Below, piece by piece: positions 22,088 to 32,430 of a DNA stretch of 64,000 nt (the stretch's first letter is position 1; every line of letters starts with the position of its first letter). The notes below the pieces were generated by a model. It was not told where the DNA came from. It was given only the letters and a program-made list of their open reading frames with translations, and did no database searches. The position numbers and the translations under genes were made by a program. Origin of the DNA: Rhizophlyctis rosea (taxonomy: Eukaryota > Chytridiomycota > Chytridiomycetes > Rhizophlyctidales > Rhizophlyctidaceae). The stretch is from NCBI GenBank assembly GCA_027596075.1, contig JADGJC010000042.1, positions 64,564-128,563 of the forward strand, in the 5' to 3' direction.

Positions 22088-24057
22088 CTACTTAGAATTT
22101 CCAGCACCCTTCTCACCAACCGCAATAGCCCTCTTCAAAACCTCCCTCACACTATTCCTCTGCTCAACAAACTTCCTAACCGGCGGCTCACCCTTCACAA
22201 CCGCCTGCAAAATTCTGGCCAACTGCGTAACCTTCCCAAATGAGGTCGCCCGGAAGTCTTCAGCATGCAAATAAAACACACCAAACGAAATCAAGAAGAT
22301 CCACCACGCAACAAATCCAAACCACGTCCACGAATCACCAGCAAAGAGCCATCGCAATGTCCAGAACCAGGCGGTATACACGGCAGGAACGATAAGTTGG
22401 GATGTGAAGACGGAGGTTTGGGCTTTGGTTTCGCCGTCTTTTTCGCGTCTTGCGAGTTCTTTTACAGCGACGCGGATGGGGGCGTGGAAGATGAAGCCTG
22501 CCAAATTTCGTCAGCGCGATGTCTTTGGCCGGGTTAGCGCAGATTCAGTTTGCATCCTCCATACCTGGAAGCCACAAGAGAACGGCCAAGAGAAGGATGG
22601 CTGTCTGCACGACCAATCTCATGGTGAGGGCCGACACATCCAGACGTGCACCCTTTAGCGCATACAACTCGATGTCCTCATCCTTCAACGACGCCCGCTT
22701 CAAGTCACTGAAGTACTCATCCACCACACGGCGCGCGGTTTGTACCGTAACATCTTCCATTTGTTCCAGTGATTTGACGATGCTGGAGTGATAGCGGTTA
22801 ATGCTATCCAATCCCTGGCACAGGCATTGCTTTTACTTTACCCATTGAACACTGTAATATCCTTGTAAGCGTCCTTGTGCCCAAGAATCAATGGACGGGC
22901 TTTAAATACCCAATGGAACGTATCCCTGGTGCAAGTTTTAGGTCACACTGCGCAAGTCCATTGCTACAACCAACTTACCAATCAGGAGCCTGGATGATCA
23001 GTTTCTCGAGTTCCGCTCGGGCGTCATTAGTCAGTCGCTTGACAGCCTCCTTGGGCTCCCGCTCGAACTCCTCCAAGTATGGTTTGATTTCGATAGGGGT
23101 ACCATATCTAACTGATACTGCTCCCCTCCATGTCTGCTTATCTGGAGTGTATGTGATGCCGCAGGGTACGATGGGAGCAGATTTGCTTGGATCCGATGCT
23201 TTTGATGCGGCCTGTAGCGCAGCCCACGCAACACCTTGCTTTGGTTCGAGGAGATACGGCTCATGTCGGCTGGTTCCTAATGGGAGGTCATAAGGTCACG
23301 CAAAATTCCGGCTGCCGTGGTCCATCCCGATCTCACCCTCAATAAAGACCACCATCACTCCTCCCCTATAAAGGACTGATCAGCTGCTTGATATTGAGAT
23401 TCCATGAATTAGTAATCATGCATACTTCTCTAAGGTTTCGATTGTTGCCGTAAAAAGATTAGCATTGCTCCCCTTGGTGCCAGTTCGGTCTACTGGTACA
23501 CAGCCCATGGCGCGCATGAAGTTGCCAACGAGCGCCGGACCTTTGAACATCTCATTTTTGGTCCAGAAATGGACCTATTTAATCGTTCAGATGACATGGA
23601 TTTTGATGGATATACGGTTAATGATCACCTTCCGGGGGCAGGCCATCATCATCGTTCCGACATCTGTGGGTTGAGAGCGAGGTCAGCTTTCGCGTCAACT
23701 CCTCATTACTCAGTCTCTCTTACCGAGAGCCATGTTCCAATGGTTACTTCGGTCCAGGAGCTAATGAGTACTGCTGGTGAAAACCTTGAGCGTGGGAACG
23801 AAAGAACTCACCCAGCTCTAGAAGGGAAGAGTTAATTTCGAACTCAGGAGCCATGCAAGTGTCCATAATGAACAATCAACATACAAGATTGCCCCTCTGT
23901 CGTTCGGCACAGCTTCTGAGCCCTGAATATCAATCTCCTTCCAAAACACATTCATATTCAGGTGTACCCATTCGTTCATGAACCAGTACACCCAATTTAG
24001 CTTCGCGGTCAACAGAGGGCGCTGAGCGGTCGGGACTGGCTCCTTCCTTTCTGCCAT
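22088..24057 (-). CDS. Membrane glycerolipid acyltransferase (PlsC/LPLAT superfamily)
   Basis: Nine exons fit phase: 24057-23885, 23746-23724, 23663-23629, 23574-23426, 23365-23337, 23276-22979, 22925-22842, 22803-22565 and 22497-22088, giving about 479 residues. The acyltransferase core is seen in order: NHWNMALD (the His-Asp catalytic pair), HFWTKNEMFKGP, GCVPVDRTGTKG, VVFIEGTSRHEP (substrate-binding EGT block) and APIVPCGITYTPDK. The C-terminal half has a hydrophobic hairpin (TAILLLAVLLWLPG) and another near AWFWTLRWLFAGDSWTWFGFVAWWIFLISFGVFYL, so it should sit in the ER membrane. The set resembles fungal glycerol-3-phosphate or dihydroxyacetone-phosphate acyltransferases that make lysophosphatidate, but the acyl acceptor cannot be settled from sequence. 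The tiny exons around the active site and the last intron but one are the weakest calls. Confidence 0.75.
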
Positions 24058-24572
24058 CGTGTGTATTACTTGACACTATGTGGTACCTAGAAAGTCGATT
24101 GAATGACGTCCTTTTGATTGGTGAACTTGGAAAGTAAGATGAATGGGACGAGGAGAAGCAAAGGACAAGGTGGGTCATGATTCATTCGGGCATCTGCACG
24201 TGTGCTCCAATTTGTAGTCGCAGGATATCACTCAAATATCCGGGTTTGGGCTATTTTTGTGTGTGGCTAAGTCAATAACGCGAGGGTCTTCTTCGCTATG
24301 AGCTTGTTGCGCATCCACCTCATTCGAAAGAAGCTGATTTGTCAACGCAACTGCAAAATGACGGCACATGAAGGCAATCGCAAGTTGGATAATACAAAAG
24401 TGAAAAAGCGCTCACGACCGTTACAAAGAAAACTGACAACCTCCAGTCCGGAATAACAAATGTTCGAGGCACTGCAGCAGAACCCTCATAACATGGACGC
24501 ATTTTGCAAAATATATTGATGATTGGCTAACGGTCCACCAACTTTTCTATATACATCCTGATGTCTAAACCT
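24058..24572. other. Intergenic region
   Basis: This lies between the acyltransferase start (24057, reading left) and the stop of the FAD monooxygenase (24573, also reading left). It should hold the acyltransferase promoter and the monooxygenase 3' end. Nothing else is recognisable. Confidence 0.35.
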
Positions 24573-25835
24573 TCAAACCGAAGTGGAATTGGCCTTGTTT
24601 CCCTCATCTCCGAACACTGATCGAAAGAAATTAACAAAATTTTCACACCCGGTTTCCGCGAACATCATCTCCCCATTGTCCTGTGTTTCCTGCGCCTTCT
24701 CCCCAGCGCGTGCCGCCATATCAACCTCAAACTCCTTCACTAAAGGTTCTAGGGCTGCCTGAAATGATGCTACGTCCTGCCCACCAGTTTCGTACGCTTT
24801 GATGATCGCATGAGCTAATAACAGGGAATCCCACATGGCGAGGTTGACTCCCTCTCCCGCAAATGGGGGCATCAGATGTGCCGCATCTCCAATGAGAGTG
24901 ACACCTGGCTTGTGCTCCCACGAAACACCGACTGGTAACTTATACAACGGTCTAACCTCTACCACACCCCCCACATTGTCCACCGCCTCCTCATCACACC
25001 CAACCGAAATCAGTTTCTTCAATATGGGCCCGAACCGACCAAGTAGCGCATCATCCTCCAGAAGCTTCTTCACAGCAGTGGCAGGTTGACCCGCAAGGCC
25101 CGCGGTTGAGGCGAAGTTCTCATCGGGCGTGGTTAGGAAGATGTAAAGACGCGCCAAATCTGGTACGCCGCGATGAGACATGATGCCGTGACTGAAGCCC
25201 AGGGCCGTGAAACTGCCGGATCCGATGAGTTTAGCCAGGTGAGGATGCTTCGACGTGACATGTTGAATGTTCAAGGTAATGTAGTAGAATCCGGCATAGG
25301 AAGGTTTCACGTCCGTGACCAGGTTGCGAACGCGGGACCACGCGCCATCAGCGCCTACAACGAAATCGAAGGTGTGTTTGCCATTGAGACCGAAGTCGAG
25401 CGTGGTTTCAACATTACCGTTGGGAGTGGTGGAACTGGTCGCGGAAACAAGTTTATGCTCATACTTGATCGTCCCCTCCGGCAAATTGGTGAACAACAAC
25501 TTCGTCAAGTGGTGCCTAGCAATCTCCGGCCGATTGCTCATCCCTCCGTCATCCAACCAAACAATCTTTCCATCCTTATCAGCTACCACTTGCGACTCAC
25601 TGCACTCCCCGGTAAGTTTGAGGAACTGGTCATACAATCCGCACTCTCTGAGCGCAAGTTGACCGGATTCGAAATGGAGGTCGAGCATGCCGGACGGTTT
25701 GGCCAATTCTGCGTCAGTAGGTTTTTGACGAAGCTCGAAGACGGTGGATGGAATGTTGCGTTGATGGAGGAGGAGGGCGAGAGTCAGGCCCGCTGGTCCG
25801 CCGCCTACAATGGCAATACGAGGTTGGTATGGCAT
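24573..25835 (-). CDS. TetX-like class A FAD-dependent monooxygenase, intronless
   Basis: A single frame of 420 residues. The N-terminal Rossmann motif is IAIVGGGPAGLTLALLLHQ (GxGxxG) with the acidic ribose-binding residue in STVFELR. The mid-protein DG motif is VGADGAWSRVRNLV. The second FAD motif GD is GVTLIGDAAHLMPPFAGEGVN. The order and spacing fit class A flavoprotein hydroxylases, and wording such as MLDLHFESGQLALRECGLYDQF is like the TetX/aromatic hydroxylase branch. A TetX-like look does not show drug degradation; fungal members usually act on unknown aromatic substrates. The lack of introns beside intron-rich neighbours is compatible with bacterial ancestry. The start is the first ATG, seven residues before the Rossmann motif. 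Confidence 0.85.
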   Translation of the reverse strand: MPYQPRIAIVGGGPAGLTLALLLHQRNIPSTVFELRQKPTDAELAKPSGMLDLHFESGQLALRECGLYDQFLKLTGECSESQVVADKDGKIVWLDDGGMSNRPEIARHHLTKLLFTNLPEGTIKYEHKLVSATSSTTPNGNVETTLDFGLNGKHTFDFVVGADGAWSRVRNLVTDVKPSYAGFYYITLNIQHVTSKHPHLAKLIGSGSFTALGFSHGIMSHRGVPDLARLYIFLTTPDENFASTAGLAGQPATAVKKLLEDDALLGRFGPILKKLISVGCDEEAVDNVGGVVEVRPLYKLPVGVSWEHKPGVTLIGDAAHLMPPFAGEGVNLAMWDSLLLAHAIIKAYETGGQDVASFQAALEPLVKEFEVDMAARAGEKAQETQDNGEMMFAETGCENFVNFFRSVFGDEGNKANSTSV

Positions 25836-26605
25836 TTCTAACTTTCAAGGATATTGTATGTGGATGCGCTGTATTAGAGGCAACGTTAGAGATCGAGTTC
25901 AAGACCATTCGTTCAGATGAGCGGTAATACCACGAGTATCAGGCACTGCGGATTTGGGGTCCACTTACAAAAGGTCGGATATTGAGGAGATCAGACGGTG
26001 ACGTCGGTGTCGCATAAACTGTACAAGCTTGCAATCCACAAATTGGGTGCTACGGTGATCCCAACTTGCGATGGATCAGTGACGATGAATTAGACCGGGG
26101 AACGAGGGCCGGGGGTGCTTACTTATATACACCAACTGAAAGCGAAGTCAAGCTTGGGTGGAAGTTGGAAAATGGAAACGCGTCGTCCTGTGGTTGGCGG
26201 AGGAGGAGCGCAGTCGGTGGTGGGGAACCGGAGGTTCCTTGCATCCTTGTGGCGTGAACTCAAACGCGCGGGTCTGGGACCGAACATGACAAAATTTGAA
26301 AACATCAAAGTCAAGAATGCGTTATCCGTTTGTATTTTAAACTCGACCCTCAACTTCGTCAAGCTTTGATAACTCGGAATCCCAAAAATATCATTCGCAA
26401 AAGCGGCATTCCGTTACATTTGTTTCGATTGCAACTATGTGTGGCAATCTGGACAATAGGCGAGAATTCGATAGAGAGTCAGCACGCACACACATTCAAG
26501 GCAATCCGAGTTATATAGTTTCTTATCAGGCTCAAGCTATTTACACGTAGTTGGAGGTGTAAGAGCCCGAAGACCCGTTCTCAACTTGTGTAAAGTGAAT
26601 AAACG
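25836..26605. other. Intergenic region
   Basis: This lies between the 5' end of the monooxygenase gene and the 3' end of the F-box/SAP gene. Short frames here have no domain. A TATA-like box on the minus strand is not obvious. I see no gene or repeat. Confidence 0.35.
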
Positions 26606-28248
26606 CTACTTCTTTCGCTTTTGGTGAGGAATGTGATCTGTCATCGTATTTGGATGAGTTTGGTGAGATGAGTGGCGCGATATCATGATCCTTGAAGTTG
26701 TCCCTAATGAAGACATAAAGCGAAGCAACTGATCAAACGTACCTTTTGACTGTCGAAGGTTCACCTCCAGCTCGCAAAGTACAAGTGAGACCAGATAATC
26801 CTGCGAGATTCGAATCCTGGAAAAGGACATTTCGGAAATATGATCGCACAGGTCCTCGGGATCTCTCCACTCCCGCCATTCGGAATCTCTTTTCTCCCGC
26901 CAAAGAACGTTCTGCCGTGTTCCCCATTGGAAATCAACATCCTTTGTCCGCATCTGATTGACGATTGGTCTGGTGTTCATGTATCGTTTCCACACAATAG
27001 GTCCGGTGGGAATTTTCTCTTCGAAATCCTCATCCACCTGATCATTCCCCTTGTCCGCTCCTAAGTCATTATTGACCAGAATGTCTGTTGAAAATTGCAG
27101 CGTATGATTAGTGGTGATCATTTGACGCCTGCACGCAAGGACATCAACGTACCAATCAAAACCCGCTTCAAGTAGATACCCTTCAGATCCATGTTCCGTT
27201 CAACACAAAGCTTCCGCAGGTCTGTAACTGGCAATTTCTTGTACCGTTCTTTGCTCAAGCTAACCGTGCATTGACCTGTTTGCAACATTCAAGGGAACTT
27301 AATGCATGTCAACAATATACCTGTAGTCGGACACTCACTTCTCTTGGCATATCCAAAAGCAACACATTGAGAACTTTGAAGATCGACGCGCATAGGGCAG
27401 ATCCGCAGGTAATATTTCGCTTTCTCCCCTTTTATGATCATATCTTTGAACCGGATGCCGAACGAAGTGCCTACCGCTTGGATGCCAACACTGAAGNNNN
27501 NNNNNNCCCCCCATGGCACTCCAGCACTACCCACTCCCCTTCTATTCGTGGTCGCAGTTTCCAACGAACAGGTTCAAAAAATGGTAGCTTTGGCTCATTT
27601 TTCCAAGGTAACCGGATGGATTGCTCCGAGCTCTTGGATGACGCTCCGTCCTCATAACCGCCAATATCCACCCATTTCTCCCTCCACAAAGCAAGAGGGG
27701 GGCACAGATTACCGATCCACAGAAGTGGGTCAAAGTAATCCCAGTGTTTTAGAGTTGCTTGGATCTCGCTTTCTGTGAGGTTGTCCGAAAATTCCCCTTT
27801 GCCGCATTTTTTTGACTAAATTCTTTTCCTTGACTAACTTCCGGATGCATGCCTGTCTTTCCTCCCCGGAAACAGGACACACAATATCCAGTTTCGGAAT
27901 CAACCAGGCAATTATGCCGTGATCAGTGGTGTGTCCGTACCCGGCAAAGCGACGCATCTTGTGACCCTCATCGCCGACGAACTCGAGGTCAATTGTCGCG
28001 TGGGCGAGAATCAGATGGACGATGTAGTAACGGGTTGAGGATCGAAGGAGTTTGGACACTGTGCGGATGAAGCGTAGTTCAAGGAGTGGGACGAAGGAGA
28101 GAATCAGCGCAAGGAGTTCCAGTGGTAAGGAGCCGAGGAATGCTTGTTGCCGGGGTCGTCGATTCTGCAGTTGTTTGCCGTCCGTCACTCTCGATGCAGC
28201 TGATGAAGTGAAAGGAGCAAACTGTCTCCCTTTTTCTTCAGAAAGCAT
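26606..28248 (-). CDS. F-box protein with SAP-like motif, interrupted by assembly gap and a frame break
   Basis: An F-box is clear near residues 35-75 (GSLPLELLALILSFVPLLELRF...SKLLRSS). The frame breaks at a run of seven A on the coding strand (27807-27813 on +). With six, it continues as NLTESEIQATLKHWDYFDPLLWIGN and onward to the N gap at 27497-27506. After the gap the exon resumes (VGTSFGIRFKDMIIKGEKAKYYLRICPMRVDL) and ends at about 27337. Phase-consistent exons 27275-27153, 27084-26743 and 26703-26606 follow. The exon at 27275-27153 reads YKKLPVTDLRKLCVERNMDLKGIYLKRVLI, which looks like a SAP motif (DNA/RNA binding) or a structurally similar helix pair. F-box proteins recruit substrates to SCF ubiquitin ligases; the substrate is unknown. 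Confidence 0.6.
27497..27506. other. Assembly gap (10 N)
   Basis: Ten N, preceded by ctgaag and followed directly by a run of six C. Ten is a conventional placeholder length, so the true gap size is unknown. It falls inside a coding exon of the F-box/SAP gene. Confidence 0.95.
27807..27813. other. Homopolymer T7 at a reading-frame break
   Basis: On the minus coding strand this is A7 (gtcaaaaaaatgcgg). Reading before it is in one frame (LVKKMRQ) and the well-formed continuation (NLTESEIQATLKHW) is in another. Removing one base restores a single frame through to the gap. A base-calling or assembly error is the simplest reading; a real disabling indel cannot be excluded. Confidence 0.7.
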
Positions 28249-28672
28249 CTTTGCGCTACGGATTCGAAAGATAGTAGCTGCAAATCACAGTCAGATACCC
28301 GGCTGTGGACCTAAGGAGAGCTCTTCAGCAAACGAAGCAGCAATGGCTCAATGGAGGAGATGCAACGAACGGTGAGCTTACCACGAAACTGGATTGCCGC
28401 ACGAAGTCGCAATACAACAGCACCTGATATAGTCAGCTGATTTGGTGAATCTGCGACTGCCTAATGGGCCTAAGCCTTGCGGGAAGTAGATAAGAGGTCG
28501 CGAATATGCGTAATTGGTGGGGTTTGATGGAAAAAGACCCGCGCGTTGGCTGGTCACAAACCTCCAAGCCCAAGGATCAACAAGGTGATGGCCATGATGG
28601 CCAGTTCGGACTGAATTGACAAACAACTGCTTGTAAATAATCCTTCAGGTCATCACACTGATCGACAGCGCA
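28249..28672. promoter_or_regulatory. Divergent promoter region between F-box/SAP and RpiB genes
   Basis: The 424 nt separate the two start codons. I see no strong TATA box, no known operator and no supported frame. It is presumably the 5' control region of both genes. Confidence 0.35.
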
Positions 28673-29432
28673 ATGACGGTTCCTCCACCAACGACGGTCC
28701 TAAGCAATCCCGCTGCAACCAACCTCCTCGTTTTCGGCTCCGACCATGTCGGCGCCGTAATGAAGAAGGAACTCATTGCGTTTCTCAAAACCTCCACTTT
28801 CACGGACTGGGACATCGTCGACGCAGGAGCACCAGAGGGTGGCTGGGTGAGTACATCGTACTTGCTGCTATGTAGCGCTGTTGCTACCAACAGTAGTCCA
28901 CACTGCGAAGAGTGCTTGCTTATTGACTATTACGCTCACTGGGACGATTTTGGTAACTAGGTTGACTACCCAGATTACGGCGCGGCAGTCGCGAATGCAG
29001 TCCTAGAGCCTTCAACAGACAAATACAGTGAGGCACCTCCTCCTATTATACTACACCTGACCTATCAGCGCCATTACTTATGTCGCAAAACCCAGAACAA
29101 AAGCTCGGCATAGTGATCTGCGGCTCAGGTATCGGCATTTCCATAGCAGCAAACAAAATCAAAGGCGTTCGCTGTGCGCTATGCCACGACCATTACACTG
29201 CCTCGATGGCGCGAAAGGTAGTTTTCATGCATTCAAATTCAGGATCTATATCTCAAGCTTTCTTCCTTAGCACAACGATGCGAACATTCTGGCGCTGGGA
29301 GCCAGAACAACAGGGTTGGATGTCGCGAAAGACATGGTGTCCGTCTTTCTTTCCACGCCATTTGACGGCGCTCATCACGCCATACGCTTGAACAAACTGC
29401 ATCAGTTGGAAGGATGTTCATATTCATGCTAG
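28673..29432 (+). CDS. rpiB: Ribose-5-phosphate isomerase B (RpiB/LacAB family)
   Basis: Four exons keep phase: 28673-28846, 28961-29027, 29069-29217 and 29271-29432, giving 183 residues. The N-terminal substrate loop reads [14 protein letters not shown] (GSDHxG in the place of the usual CDHAG/SDHAG), then [14 protein letters not shown]. The active-site cysteine block is [18 protein letters not shown], followed by [18 protein letters not shown], then [12 protein letters not shown] with the conserved His-Asn region. RpiB interconverts ribose-5-phosphate and ribulose-5-phosphate in the pentose phosphate pathway. Most fungi use the unrelated RpiA, so RpiB here is a bacterial-type enzyme of patchy distribution in eukaryotes. 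All catalytic positions appear present. The start ATG is the first one in the exon and leaves about 17 residues before the Rossmann-like strand. Confidence 0.93.
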
Positions 29433-29578
29433 TGTGTAGTATTGTTAAGACAACTATTAGATGTACAGTGAATAGAGGTGGGTAATGTTTGTCCGGAGAT
29501 GCAGTTGCCTATTTATGAAAATTCAGCGCCACCTCGGGAGAGGGTTGCTGCGCGCAGTTTGAATAATAAGACAGAAGT

Positions 29579-30724
29579 TTAAAAGGGTCCGCGGATCCCT
29601 CGCTGACCGGAACAGACGGTGAGCTTGCTGACATCAAGTGTAAACAGTATCACACAACTTACGGATTGCAAGAACCCATACGCGGACTTTACCCCGAAGT
29701 CAACTATTGCACTGACTTCCGCAGTGGTCCGTCCCACTGTTCCCACGTCCTGTAGCCGCCGATCTAGGAAAGCCCATGTCTCCTCAAAGTCCACTGATTT
29801 GTCTTGAGTCATGTACAGTTCTGCGGGTACACCAGTTAGGTCACCACTCCACTAGATGGCATACAACAAGATCCAATCTTGCCAGTTGATGTGTAAACCC
29901 CCGCCAACATCATCCGCTTGCTATACCAGTTCATCTGCCTTCATGAATCAGATTGTGTCGCCACCTTCCACCGTAGCTAGCAGAACTTACATCTACAGAT
30001 CGGTCCCCAGCAATGAACCACATCTCATCCATCAACTCCCCCAGATCTTTGAGTGTATTCGGCATATTTTGCGGTTGCATCATCAGCGCTACTGCTTCGG
30101 GCCACCGTTGGATGTACGGTGCCGTCATCTTCAGCCGAGCAACGCATGCGGCACGGATTTTGGCAGTGACTTTCATGCTGTTTTTGCCCGTCTATCAGTA
30201 AAACGCTTACTGTTTACGGCCTCCTCATCGGTAAACAAACCTTGCCAAATCCATTTCACCCATCTCTTTCCGTAAGTTACGCGTACTCGATTGGACAAAA
30301 TGCTCCACCAGCTCTATGCCACCCCGAGGATATAGCCCGTGTGTTATTGATGGGTAGCCCGATGATGCTGCTCCTTGTGCGAGAGTGTTTGTGGTCCAGC
30401 CATGCGAGGGAACGAAGGGTAAGGAAGCGTCTAGGATACGGGTTGCGGCGCTTTCCAACAGGGTCAGTAAATAATAGACTTTGCAAGTCAACGTCAACAA
30501 TACCTGGTTTGAGGTTCGCTTTCAGACACAGGGTCTGCGTTGATATAGCGCACGTTGAAGTCTGTAGTTTTGCTTTCCGATGCAGGTTGCGATTCACTCT
30601 GGTGCGACAACCATCTCCTTGCAGAACTGGCGGAAAGGGCTCCAAGCGCTGGAAGTGTCCGCGCCGCCGATGGCAGTGCTGAATGTAACAGTCGCGAGCT
30701 ACGTATGCAAGTTATGCGATTCAT
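29579..30724 (-). CDS. COQ9: COQ9 ubiquinone biosynthesis protein, mitochondrial
   Basis: Six exons keep phase: 30724-30504, 30450-30241, 30177-29991, 29934-29883, 29820-29663 and 29623-29579, giving 290 residues. The N-terminus is a typical mitochondrial presequence (RITCIRSSRLLHSALPSAARTL, rich in Arg/Ser and lacking acids). The conserved TetR-like fold follows: ATRILDASLPFVPSHGWTTN, GGIELVEHFV, RLKMTAPYIQRWPEAVALMM, MPNTLKDLGELMDEMWFIAGDRSVD, MNWYSKRMMLAGVYTSTELYMTQDKS and FEETWAFLDRRL. COQ9 binds lipid and presents ubiquinone intermediates to COQ7 on the inner membrane. The fourth intron starts with GC (gcaaga) and not GT, as noted in the findings. The last short exon is the least certain part. 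Confidence 0.9.
29821..29882 (-). other. GC-AG intron in COQ9
   Basis: On the coding strand exon 4 ends ...acatcaactg and the next bases are gcaaga. The acceptor is cccgcag just before the exon that reads ELYMTQDKS. No GT donor nearby gives the right phase, while the GC donor restores the conserved block VYTSTELYMTQDKS. The gcaag form is the usual sequence of rare GC-AG introns. Confidence 0.75.
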
Positions 30725-32430
30725 TTTGGGTTAGTGGAGACGTGGGTAAATGCGTGTGGGGAATTGCAGTGATCGAAAGAACAACGTTCCGCCTTTGGCA
30801 GCCCCTTTGGAGTTTGGACGAGTTTAATTGCTTGGTGACGCAGACTGAGTAACTGATAAATCTGGCTATTTTTCGCTAAGCCGAGCGCAGGTCACCAGTC
30901 GACTTATGTACCAAAATATCAATGTTGCTTAGGCCGTTCATTAGAGACTTAATACTTCGCGCCATTAAAAAGTTCAGGGAGCAATAGCGAAGGGACGCTT
31001 GCAATAAGTCAAACAAACTGCGCATGGTCAAGCAGCCTCGCCACAGCGGTATCTTTGGTCAATGGAAATAATCTAGGCAGGGTGACCGCTGGTATAGTAC
31101 AGCGTACATGCACCTCCAACATCTGAGCCCAGCCGGGTCCCTTAATACTCCTGCTCGTTGTTCCTTGCAGATTGCGGGGCAAGCATATTTCGCGTCGAGT
31201 TCGGGCATCTACTTACATTTGGTAAATATGGACGTCGAACTTTCTTTAGAGCGACTGCTTGGTGGACATGGACTTCAGCTTAGGGCTGCTTGGTGGACAT
31301 GGCAAAACCTTCTGCTCCTCTCCTTCCCTTCTCTGCTTTTTGCAGTACACATATCGCCTTCAAGCATCTGGCCAAGTGGCCCAACCCTCCCGCACCCATC
31401 CCTCTAAGGACCCGTGGCGCAAGCCCGACCCAGGCGGCCCTGGTTCGAATCCAGACTTCGCAAAACTGCGCAATTTGCTCCGCAATTTTCCACATCCGTG
31501 CCTCCTCGAAAACTCTATAAATACCAACCCCTAAGAGAGCCGGTTGGGTCAAATCTTCTCACTCGCTAAGTGATCGATCACTCATGTGGCTTGGGCGACG
31601 CGTTCGCGTTCGGAGGCGGAGTCAAGCCTGTGTGGCTCAGTGACCTGACACCGGGGTAGCCCCCAAACTGGAGAAACTCAGAGACACACGCACACACTCT
31701 CCCACAGTATCTGTTCTATTCAGTCTGATAACTGAATCTGCCGACATTGTCGGTTTTGTTATCAATCTTATTTTTGGAATTTGCTGTCCCTGTTTGTGGG
31801 CTTGCTCACAGGGGATGGCACTGATTGCGCCCTCTTGGCACTATCGTGGGCTGCGGTCGAAAACCATAAAGTAAAGAAGAAAATTGTTGGCGGTTTACGG
31901 GGAAGTGTTTGGTCGGGGCTCTGTATTGAAATCTACGAAAAAATCGCGGTATTGACATGCCAACCACCTTGGATGTCGTGTTCTTTCCCTGTCATATTCC
32001 CGCTGACCCAATGGAGCTTTGACACATGCAAAATTCGCTCAGGATTGGGATTGGGAATGGGGATTGGGCCCGGAAGCCATGGGTGCGTCTGGCTCAGAAG
32101 GCATGGACATGGGCGCACCTGACACCCGATCCAACTTCTGTCCGGGTGACCTTGCAGCTGTCTCAGATGGAGATGGGTGTGTGATCCCAGCGAGAAGCTG
32201 GTCAAATGTCTCAGTTGTCTCAACCTCTCCACATACAGCATATGCAAGCATGTTTGATGAACAGCTTCCCTTCCAGGTCGTTTCACTCGCGGGTACGTTC
32301 TGCCACCACGATGCCAAAGCTCGAACTTAACCCCACCAATTGCCAAAATCATATAACAATTCGTAAACCTGGAGGTTCATCGACAAAATAGCTGATACAT
32401 CAATTGAAAGCTGTTCAAATTGACATCAAC
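30725..32430. other. Intergenic stretch, gene-poor, contains a possible structured RNA
   Basis: No supported protein gene lies between COQ9 and the AlkB-like gene. Two near copies of cttggtggacatgg occur at about 31258 and 31290. A perfect pol III B-box-like string (ggttcgaatcc) is at 31442-31452, but no tRNA fold was found around it. The structured segment 31505-31780 is annotated separately. Confidence 0.4.
31505..31780 (+). ncRNA. Candidate structured non-coding RNA of unknown family
   Basis: A TATA-like box (ctataaatacc) is at about 31514-31524. Downstream are several strong self-complementary elements in a row: the 12-nt palindrome gtgatcgatcac (about 31570-31581), the stem ggcttg/caagcc enclosing acgcg-ttcg-cgt (31589-31629), ggggtagcccc (about 31655-31665), attcagt-ctgata-actgaat (about 31719-31738) and ccgaca-t-tgtcgg followed by ttttg (about 31740-31757). 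No long open frame crosses it. I compared it by eye with U1-U6, U3, SRP, RNase P/MRP and tRNA signatures and recognised none. The evidence is structural only and the strand is inferred from the TATA and T-run. Confidence 0.35.

Noticed and set aside
25173..25841. 222-codon plus-strand frame antisense to the FAD monooxygenase
   Set aside because: It is the shadow of an intact flavoprotein gene and contains no domain.
31414..31470. tRNA-like segment with a box-A-like tggcgcaagcc and a perfect B box ggttcgaatcc
   Set aside because: The two boxes are only about 27 nt apart, no acceptor stem pairs across it, and the T-stem has a mismatch. It is at most a decayed tRNA-derived fragment.
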